The notes below the pieces were generated by a model. It saw nothing but the letters and a program-made list of their open reading frames with translations, was not told where the DNA came from and made no database searches. A DNA stretch of 5,676 bases from Clostridiaceae bacterium (lineage in GTDB: Bacteria; Bacillota; Clostridia; Oscillospirales; Acutalibacteraceae): contig CAJGCL010000120.1 of assembly GCA_904501675.1 (NCBI GenBank), forward strand, positions 1 through 5,676. The letters run 5' to 3'. Of this stretch, positions 1 to 4,776 are shown piece after piece (the stretch's first letter is position 1; the number at the start of each line of letters is the position of its first letter). The position numbers and the translations under genes are program-made.

Positions 1-48
1 ACCTCTAGCGTGACAGGCTAGCGTTCTAACCAACTGAACTACCGGGCC
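1..48 (-). tRNA. tRNA-Asp (anticodon GUC), partial, cut by the left edge
   Basis: The reverse complement starts at 48 with GGCCCGG. It continues through a D-arm (GTTC/GAAC stem) and a five-pair anticodon stem CTAGC/GCTAG closing the 7-nt loop CTGTCAC. Anticodon GTC lies at 12-14, which gives tRNA-Asp. Only the first 48 nt are present. The T-arm and the 3' acceptor strand lie beyond the window. It sits 6 nt downstream of tRNA-Val on the same strand, so both are probably processed from one precursor made from the promoter at 174-202. Confidence 0.95.
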
Positions 49-54
49 ACCTCA

Positions 55-130
55 TGGTGGGAACAATAGGGCTCGAACCTATGACCCTCTGCTTGTAAGG
101 CAGATGCTCTCCCAGCTGAGCTATGCTCCC
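55..130 (-). tRNA. tRNA-Val (anticodon UAC), complete, CCA encoded
   Basis: The reverse complement folds into a full 76-nt cloverleaf. It has acceptor GGGAGCA/TGTTCCC, D-stem GCTC/GAGC, anticodon stem TCTGC/GCAGA with loop CTTACAA, and T-stem ATAGG/CCTAT with loop TTCGAGC. Anticodon TAC lies at 95-97, which gives tRNA-Val. The discriminator base and CCA (ACCA) are encoded in the DNA. It is the first tRNA of a Val-Asp pair, with a leader of about 37 nt from the predicted transcription start near 167. Confidence 0.98.
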
Positions 131-135
131 ATGAG

Positions 136-170
136 TATCGTTGCGGTGTTTTTGTTTACCGACAACGATA
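136..170 (-). other. Hairpin in the leader of the tRNA-Val/Asp transcript
   Basis: The arms TATCGTTG and CAACGATA pair perfectly over 8 bp. Inside them a further 4 bp (CGGT/ACCG) pair after a single bulged A, closing a 10-nt loop. The hairpin fills nearly the whole leader between the predicted start of transcription (about 167) and the 5' end of tRNA-Val at 130. There is no T-run after it on the minus strand, so it does not look like a terminator. It may help 5' processing or stabilise the precursor (inference). The pairing is visible in the sequence; any role is unproven. Confidence 0.45.
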
Positions 171-173
171 GAT

Positions 174-202
174 ACTATACACTATTGAAATGAATTTGTC
201 AA
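174..202 (-). promoter_or_regulatory. Sigma-A type promoter of the tRNA-Val/Asp operon
   Basis: On the minus strand there is a perfect -35 box TTGACA (197-202), a 17-nt spacer, and -10 box TATAGT (174-179), one mismatch from TATAAT. Transcription would start near 167, about 37 nt before tRNA-Val. Such a near-consensus promoter fits the strong constitutive expression usual for stable RNA genes. No other gene lies between it and the tRNAs. Confidence 0.88.
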
Positions 203-250
203 CACTTTTTTTCAACTTTTTTAAAATTTTTTTAAAAAGTTTTTCGTGTT
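203..250 (-). promoter_or_regulatory. A/T-tract block upstream of the tRNA promoter, possible UP element
   Basis: Almost the whole stretch between the kinase stop codon and the -35 box is made of runs of A and T. Read on the minus strand, A-runs and T-runs alternate immediately upstream of the -35, where the RNA polymerase alpha subunit can bind an UP element. An A/T dyad (ACTTTTT...AAAAAAGT) and an outer CAACAC/GTGTTG pair (246-251 and 200-205) are also visible. However, no T-run follows the dyad in the minus direction, so it is not a canonical terminator for the upstream kinase operon. The UP-element role is inferred from composition and position only. Confidence 0.4.
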
Positions 251-251
251 G

Positions 252-1358
252 TCAAATACTGTTTTTAACCTCATTAACAATGGCTCTCATTTCATCAAAT
301 TTAGCTTCAATATCCTCAACTAATTTGAATTGAGTTCTTGCTCTTACAAGGTTATGCTCCGGATATTCTGTTTTAAAATAAACGTCTCCGTTAATGAAAT
401 CGCCAAGGAATCTGATACCACATTCAAGAGTTAAAAGCTTTGCAGAGAATGGAAGATAATCTATTTCATTTTCTGTAAGGCTTTTGCCTGCAGATTCAAG
501 ATAGCCTTCAACATATGCTTTAAAATACTCAAGGCTAAGAGAAACCTTTGATAAATCTTTTTCATCCTCTGCGGCTGTATTCGCGCCAAATCGGATACTA
601 TCACCAAAGTCATAAAGAGATGAACCCGGCATAACAGTATCAAGGTCAACAACACAAAGACCTTTTTTATTTTCATTATCAAAAAGGATATTATTAAGCT
701 TTGTGTCGTTATGAGTAACTCTTAAAGGTAACTCCCCTTTTTCAAGCATTTCAACAATTACACCGCAATCTTTTTCACGAGCGAGCACAAAATCAATCTC
801 AGGCTGTGCCTGGTCTTTTCTGCCTGAAAGATTCTGCTCCAAAGCAACCTTAAAATCATTAAAGCGTGATGGAGTGTTGTGGAAATTAGGAATTGTTTCA
901 TAAAGAGTGTCTATCGGATAGTCAGCAAGGAGTTTCTGGAAATTACCAAAGCTGATAGCAGCGTTTCTGAAATCTTCAGCATTGGTAAGCTCGTTGATAG
1001 AAAATGTATTATCCACAAAGTTATACATTCTCCAGAAGCCACCATCTTCTGCAATATGGTAGTTTTTGCCGTCTTTCGCAGGGAAAACAGTTAATGTTTC
1101 TCTCTCAGGATCACCGCCGTATGCTTCAATCTTCTTGCGAAGGTGCGCAGTAACACCCATAACATTTTCCATAACCTCTACAGGCATTTTAAAAACATTA
1201 GTGTTTATACGCTGTAAAAGATAACGGGAAAGTGAGCCGTTTTCAAGCTTATAATCAACCACATATGTATCATTTATATGCCCCGCAGTTATAGGTTTAT
1301 AACCAACAACCTCACCATAATCAGGAAAAGCTGCAATAATCTCTTTAATATCCACCAT
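252..1358 (-). CDS. nahK: N-acetylhexosamine 1-kinase (NahK-like, APH-fold sugar kinase)
   Basis: This 368-residue cytosolic kinase is predicted to phosphorylate the anomeric hydroxyl of GlcNAc or GalNAc with ATP, giving the sugar 1-phosphate that a pyrophosphorylase can turn into UDP-sugar. Length and motifs match the Bifidobacterium NahK/LnpB family as I recall it. They include GHIND (26-30) in the nucleotide-binding N lobe, the catalytic-loop motif HNDTKLNN (216-223, likely catalytic Asp218), and the metal-binding segment VVDLDTVMPG (236-245). DFGDSIRFGA (250-259) and the C-terminal ECGIRFLGD (312-320) and EYPEHNLVR (331-339) also match. AGGAG at 1368-1372 lies 9 nt before the ATG, inside the end of the upstream CBM9-like gene. 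It is the last gene of the operon and stops with TGA at 252-254. The family call is strong, but the preferred sugar (GlcNAc, GalNAc, ManNAc or another hexose) cannot be read from sequence. The lacto-N-biose phosphorylase partner known from bifidobacteria is not in the window. Confidence 0.88.
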   Translation of the reverse strand: MVDIKEIIAAFPDYGEVVGYKPITAGHINDTYVVDYKLENGSLSRYLLQRINTNVFKMPVEVMENVMGVTAHLRKKIEAYGGDPERETLTVFPAKDGKNYHIAEDGGFWRMYNFVDNTFSINELTNAEDFRNAAISFGNFQKLLADYPIDTLYETIPNFHNTPSRFNDFKVALEQNLSGRKDQAQPEIDFVLAREKDCGVIVEMLEKGELPLRVTHNDTKLNNILFDNENKKGLCVVDLDTVMPGSSLYDFGDSIRFGANTAAEDEKDLSKVSLSLEYFKAYVEGYLESAGKSLTENEIDYLPFSAKLLTLECGIRFLGDFINGDVYFKTEYPEHNLVRARTQFKLVEDIEAKFDEMRAIVNEVKNSI

Positions 1359-1361
1359 TTT

Positions 1362-1982
1362 TTATATCTCCTTTTTAAATGTTGCAAAGCAATCCGGGTT
1401 ATGAAAGCCCGGTGGTAACGTAGTAACAGGAGAGAAAGTCAAATAATGAGGAATCTGACATCCGTCGCCACATTTATAAAAATTAAGCTTTACTTTGCTA
1501 AAATCAATACAATCAATATTTATCTTATATACACTGTAAACGAACTCTTTTGTAATTTCAACAAAAACGCCCCAATATGCACCGTTATCATCTTCACCCG
1601 AAAAACTATCCACCGAGGGCGAAAGCGGTGTTAAATCACTTACAAGCCTTCTTCCGTATTTCCCTGCACCGAATTCAGAAAGAAATACACCTTTCGAATT
1701 GCACTCAACATTGATGTATTCATCTTTTTCTGATACGGGAGCCACAAAAAATTCGAGGCAACTATCTGTATATATAGGGTCATCTCTATTTAAACAATCT
1801 GCTTTTGGGTCATCCTCGTAGCATTTAAGCACAGCAACGAGTGAATCTCCAACAATGCCGACATTAGCGTATGTAAGTGGTCTGTATGGTGTATCAGCTT
1901 CCCAATGATAGGAAGAAAGCTGATAGAAATCACCGTTTAACAAATCAGCATTAGATTTAAACTCTTTAAGAACATATTCCAT
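1362..1982 (-). CDS. CBM9-like (carbohydrate-binding family 9-like) protein, no signal peptide
   Basis: This 206-residue protein resembles the free-standing CBM9-like, beta-sandwich proteins of the DOMON-type fold. Recognisable features in order are an early aromatic stretch (SYHWEAD, 24-30), DDPIYTDSCLEFFVAP (67-82), YINVECNSKG (89-98), NFYKCGD (167-173) and the closing HYLTFSPV (179-186) plus GFHNPDCF (192-199). The YxDSCLEFF and Y.N.E.N..G pattern is the part I rely on most. The N-terminus (MEYVLKEFKS) is charged and has no hydrophobic segment, so it is probably cytosolic, unlike CBM9 modules attached to secreted xylanases. It starts 3 nt after the epimerase stop with only a weak Shine-Dalgarno (a GGAG about 16 nt away is too distant), which suggests translational coupling. 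Its last codons carry the ribosome binding site of the kinase gene. A sugar-binding role in amino-sugar salvage is inferred from its neighbours; a direct function is not known to me. Confidence 0.75.
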   Translation of the reverse strand: MEYVLKEFKSNADLLNGDFYQLSSYHWEADTPYRPLTYANVGIVGDSLVAVLKCYEDDPKADCLNRDDPIYTDSCLEFFVAPVSEKDEYINVECNSKGVFLSEFGAGKYGRRLVSDLTPLSPSVDSFSGEDDNGAYWGVFVEITKEFVYSVYKINIDCIDFSKVKLNFYKCGDGCQIPHYLTFSPVTTLPPGFHNPDCFATFKKEI

Positions 1983-1985
1983 AGC

Positions 1986-3143
1986 TTATTTCATATACTC
2001 CAGAATATCGTTTGTTTCGTCCATTGATGCCATAATCATATAAAGACGCGGAATATGGAAAGGACCTTTGAAGATATTACCCTTCAAGGTAGTTGAAACT
2101 GTATTATCATAGTGAAGGTAGCCGTACCATTCGCCACTTTCATTATCGCAGAAATATTTTTCGCAATAATCCTTTATTTCAATATATAAAGCGTTATATT
2201 TTTCGTCTTTATAATGAATGTAAGCGAGCCTTAAAGCAATCATTGCCTCGCACTGTGGCCACCAAAGCTTCATATCCCACTCAAGTTGAACCGGTGGCTT
2301 ACCTTCAAGATCAGTAAACGCAATAATACCACCGTGCTTTTTATCAATACCGAGAGGTAAAGTGATATCAATAATATGTTTTGCTTTTTCAACAGCATCG
2401 TTGTTTCCTGTAACAAGACCTTCTGCCATAATAAACCATGCAGCTTCAAGTGAATGACCAGGATTTACAATTCTGCCGTTAGGGCTATCAACGAATTCAC
2501 CCTTTTTTGTTACACTTTCAAGAAGTGCACGTTCTGTAAGATAACCACCATTAAGAATCTCTTCAAGGCACTCTGAACAGATTTTATTATATTTATCAAA
2601 CACTTCAGGAATACTTCTTAAAACCTGAGCAGTTGCAAGCATAATCATAACAGGTGAAAGCGCCTTTGAATCAATGTTATCAGGATTGATTTTAGGCGGG
2701 TTTTTTCTCACACCTGTGAAGCACTCATATGCAACATTGAAATATTTTTCTGCAGTTTCCAAAACAGCTTTATCACCTGTTGCTTTGTAAAGCTCAGCAC
2801 AGCCGATTGCTGCAAAGGTTTCTGAGAAATAGTATCTTCTTTTCTGAAGCTCTCTACCATCTGCAGTAACGGTAAAAAACATTCTGCCGTCTGTATCTGT
2901 ACACTTAGGCAAAAATGAATATATGCATTTAGCAGCCTTAAGGTATTCCTCGTTTTTATCAATCAGGTTATAAGCCTTTGAGAACACCCACAAAGCTCTG
3001 CCCTGAAACCACACGCTTTTATCTGTTCCGTATATATTACCGTCTTTATCAAGGCAAGTATATATACCACCATTTTCATAATCAATTGAGTTTTTAAGCC
3101 AGAAAGGTAAAATGTTGTTGACTAAGTCATTTCTGAAATCCAT
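1986..3143 (-). CDS. AGE-family epimerase (N-acylglucosamine 2-epimerase)
   Basis: This 385-residue cytosolic (alpha/alpha)6-barrel enzyme is predicted to interconvert GlcNAc and ManNAc, or a related sugar pair, at C2. It aligns closely by eye with mammalian renin-binding protein/AGE: DYENGGIYTCLD (21-32), VWFQGRALW (44-52), FSETF (106-110), NPGHSLEAAWF (227-237), LEWDMKLWWP (287-296) and FKGPFHIPR (358-366). His230 (NPGH) and His363 (FHIPR) correspond to the two histidines regarded as acid/base catalysts in this family. I chose the ATG at 3141-3143 because AAGGTG precedes it with good spacing and the predicted transcription start (about 3172) leaves it a normal leader. A TTG seven codons upstream (3164) keeps the frame open but would have almost no leader. 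It is the first gene of the operon, followed 3 nt later by the CBM9-like gene. Related enzymes act on mannose or cellobiose, so the substrate is inferred from the motifs and the NahK neighbour. Confidence 0.9.
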   Translation of the reverse strand: MDFRNDLVNNILPFWLKNSIDYENGGIYTCLDKDGNIYGTDKSVWFQGRALWVFSKAYNLIDKNEEYLKAAKCIYSFLPKCTDTDGRMFFTVTADGRELQKRRYYFSETFAAIGCAELYKATGDKAVLETAEKYFNVAYECFTGVRKNPPKINPDNIDSKALSPVMIMLATAQVLRSIPEVFDKYNKICSECLEEILNGGYLTERALLESVTKKGEFVDSPNGRIVNPGHSLEAAWFIMAEGLVTGNNDAVEKAKHIIDITLPLGIDKKHGGIIAFTDLEGKPPVQLEWDMKLWWPQCEAMIALRLAYIHYKDEKYNALYIEIKDYCEKYFCDNESGEWYGYLHYDNTVSTTLKGNIFKGPFHIPRLYMIMASMDETNDILEYMK

Positions 3144-3148
3144 ATAAA

Positions 3149-3154
3149 CACCTT
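3149..3154 (-). promoter_or_regulatory. Ribosome binding site that sets the epimerase start
   Basis: AAGGTG on the minus strand has its AAGG core 7 nt before the ATG at 3141-3143. It favours this start over the in-frame TTG at 3162-3164. That TTG also has an AAGG upstream (3172-3175), but right at the predicted 5' end of the transcript. Confidence 0.7.
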
Positions 3155-3178
3155 CATATACCAAAATATATCCTTAAT

Positions 3179-3207
3179 AATATATCACATTCAACAGAAA
3201 AAGACAA
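3179..3207 (-). promoter_or_regulatory. Promoter of the epimerase/CBM9-like/kinase operon
   Basis: On the minus strand TTGTCT (3202-3207) is separated by 17 nt from TATATT (3179-3184). The -10 box is preceded by TGA, an extended -10 (TGn) motif. Transcription would start near 3172, about 29 nt before the epimerase ATG. The whole three-gene operon can be read from it, since the gaps inside the operon are only 3 nt. Confidence 0.7.
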
Positions 3208-3222
3208 TATAAATATAATTTC

Positions 3223-3251
3223 TTGAACTATAAAAAAGCATATGATAAAAT
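3223..3251 (+). promoter_or_regulatory. Promoter of the metallophosphoesterase gene
   Basis: TTGAAC (3223-3228), a 17-nt spacer and TAAAAT (3246-3251) form a good sigma-A type promoter. TGA just before the -10 box gives an extended -10. The start is predicted near 3258, leaving a leader of about 21 nt. It points away from the operon promoter; the two -35 boxes are only 15 bp apart. Confidence 0.7.
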
Positions 3252-3268
3252 ATATTTATAAAATTTGT

Positions 3269-3274
3269 GAGGTG
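3269..3274 (+). promoter_or_regulatory. Ribosome binding site that sets the metallophosphoesterase start
   Basis: GAGGTG has its GAGG core 6 nt before the ATG at 3279-3281. An in-frame GTG at 3267 overlaps this site and has no binding site of its own, so the ATG is preferred. Confidence 0.75.
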
Positions 3275-3278
3275 TTTT

Positions 3279-4634
3279 ATGAGCAAGCTTAATTTTTACC
3301 TTATTACAGATACACATTTTTTCAAAAATTCTTTAGGCGCATACGGAAAAGAATATGACGAATTTATGAGATTTGAGCAAAAATGCTTTGCTGAAACAGA
3401 ATCAATAAACAATGCTATTTTTGACTATCTTGCAACTCAGACTAAAACAGAGACAATACTTATCCCCGGTGATTTAAGCTTTAACGGAGAAAAGGAAAGC
3501 CATCTGGGATTCATAAAGCTTCTAAAAAAGCTTCAGGAAAATGGAAAAAGAGTATTTATTATAACTGCAGGTCATGATTTTAATGATTACTGCAGAGGCT
3601 ACACAGATGCAGGTATACACGAGGTTGAGCACACAAACAGAGATGAATTATTTGATTTATACTACGAATTTGGCTTTAAAGATGCAATCGCAGTTGATAA
3701 AAAACACCTTTCATATGTTGCTCAACTTACACCTGATATCCGTCTTTTGGCGCTGAATAACGATGGCACACCTGAATGCAAGGAAACATATGATGAAGAA
3801 CAAATGCAATGGATAAGAGAGCAGATTCGTGATGCAAAAGCAAATAATCAAATGATTTTTGCAATGAACCACTACCCTCTTTTACCCGGTCAGCCTATTT
3901 TCTCACTCATTGGCTCTGCTGTGCAGAAGAATTCAGGCGCTATTACAACTATGCTTGCAGACGAAGGATGTAACCTCGTCTTCACAGGCCATATGCACAA
4001 CCAGGCAATTAACGAAAAGATTACTGAAAACGGAAGAAAAATCTACGATGTCTGCACAGGCTCTGCAATCGGTTGCCCTGCATATATGAGATATGTAGAA
4101 TTTGAAGATTTGGATACAATAAATATAAAAAGTGAGCCTATCCCTGATTTCCAGTGGGATACAAACGGCAGAACCTGCAAAAAATATCTTTCAGATTTAT
4201 TTGACAGTATGATACTTAATATGCTTAGCGATATGAAAAACAACCCTGAAAGAATGGCACGAAAATTAGGTGTGAAAAGCTCCCCTGTTATACTTAAGGC
4301 CATACGCTTTGTAGGCAAGCTTTTTGACAAGCTCACCTGCGCTGGATTTTGCAGGCTTTTCTTTGTTAAATGCGACAAATCCATTAAAAAAATGCTTTTA
4401 AAGGATTACATAGTTCAGCTTGTGCAAAACCTTTTTGCAGGCAATCAGCCATTTGTTGAAGGTACACCCGAGGGTGATGCATTTTTAGGTGTTTTAAGAA
4501 GACTTAATTTCATTTTAAAGAAAATCAATATTAAAGACCTTGACGGCAACAAGGCTGATTTATTTGAAATATTAAAGCACAGTGCAGGAAACTATGGTAT
4601 AGATGACCATAATGCAGTTTTAAAGCTTAAATAA
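3279..4634 (+). CDS. Calcineurin-like metallophosphoesterase with C-terminal extension
   Basis: This 451-residue phosphoesterase of the calcineurin-like superfamily uses two metal ions to hydrolyse phosphomono- or diesters. The motifs appear in order: DTH (11-13), GDLSFNG (64-70), AGHD (97-100), NHYP (197-200) and GHMH (237-240). The third motif is normally GNH(D/E). Here the Asn that usually bridges the metals aligns with Gly98, which may weaken or change metal binding. The catalytic domain ends near residue 285. About 165 further residues, rich in Lys, Leu and Phe and probably helical, match nothing I recognise. There is no signal peptide and no clear membrane segment, so it is probably cytosolic. 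It is transcribed alone from the promoter at 3223-3251 and ends at the strong hairpin at 4639-4680. The substrate is unknown; CpdA-type cyclic nucleotide phosphodiesterase or a nuclease-like role are possible but unsupported. The family call is strong and the function is open. Confidence 0.88.
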   Translation: MSKLNFYLITDTHFFKNSLGAYGKEYDEFMRFEQKCFAETESINNAIFDYLATQTKTETILIPGDLSFNGEKESHLGFIKLLKKLQENGKRVFIITAGHDFNDYCRGYTDAGIHEVEHTNRDELFDLYYEFGFKDAIAVDKKHLSYVAQLTPDIRLLALNNDGTPECKETYDEEQMQWIREQIRDAKANNQMIFAMNHYPLLPGQPIFSLIGSAVQKNSGAITTMLADEGCNLVFTGHMHNQAINEKITENGRKIYDVCTGSAIGCPAYMRYVEFEDLDTINIKSEPIPDFQWDTNGRTCKKYLSDLFDSMILNMLSDMKNNPERMARKLGVKSSPVILKAIRFVGKLFDKLTCAGFCRLFFVKCDKSIKKMLLKDYIVQLVQNLFAGNQPFVEGTPEGDAFLGVLRRLNFILKKINIKDLDGNKADLFEILKHSAGNYGIDDHNAVLKLK

Positions 4635-4638
4635 AAAT

Positions 4639-4680
4639 AATCATCCCCAACGAAAATCAAAATTTTCGTTGGGGATGATT
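4639..4680. terminator. Strong, probably bidirectional intrinsic terminator
   Basis: A perfect 19-bp stem (4639-4657 pairing with 4662-4680) closes a 4-nt CAAA loop; its core is CATCCCCAACG/CGTTGGGGATG. On the plus strand it is followed by TCTTTTTTCTTC, and it begins 4 nt after the metallophosphoesterase stop codon. On the minus strand it is followed by TATTTTTATTT, so it can also end transcripts of the convergent oxidoreductase gene. Only about 140 nt separate the two stop codons. Confidence 0.93.
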
Positions 4681-4690
4681 TCTTTTTTCT

Positions 4691-4776
4691 TCAATTTGGA
4701 TGAAGAACGAAGGCTTGGCGACGACGCTGTATAAAGATACTGCGAGGAGACAAGACAAAGTTATTCGCCAAATTGA
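4691..4776. repeat. 86-nt foldback element with 9-bp terminal inverted repeats
   Basis: The ends TCAATTTGG (4691-4699) and CCAAATTGA (4768-4776) are perfect inverted repeats. Inside, TTGGCGA (4715-4721) can pair instead with TCGCCAA (4765-4771). This encloses a small hairpin (4725-4744: CGC/GCG and GTAT/ATAC around loop AAAG, with one T-T mismatch). A third option, TTCTTCA/TGAAGAA (4687-4693 and 4701-4707), uses the left end again. The element ends exactly at the base before the stop codon of the oxidoreductase gene and begins 10 nt after the terminator stem. It would therefore be transcribed as the 3' untranslated region of that gene. It may be a dispersed palindromic repeat or a structured RNA; its copy number cannot be judged from one window. 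Confidence 0.5.

Noticed and set aside
55..130. tRNA-Val as an integration site for a mobile element
   Set aside because: No integrase gene and no direct repeat of the tRNA 3' end were found in the window.
461..682. Frame-shifted minus-strand open frame within the kinase gene (73 codons)
   Set aside because: It overlaps the region coding the conserved catalytic motifs of the kinase and has no start signals of its own.
3144..3164. Longer epimerase start at TTG 3164, adding seven residues
   Set aside because: It uses a rare start codon and would sit only about 8 nt from the predicted transcription start. The downstream ATG has a well-placed AAGGTG.
3267..3278. Longer metallophosphoesterase start at GTG 3267
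   Set aside because: The GTG overlaps the GAGGTG ribosome binding site of the ATG at 3279 and has no site of its own.
4043..4384. 113-codon minus-strand open frame inside the metallophosphoesterase gene
   Set aside because: It is antisense to a gene with clear family motifs; no promoter or ribosome binding site was seen, and its hydrophobic content is what antisense reading often gives.
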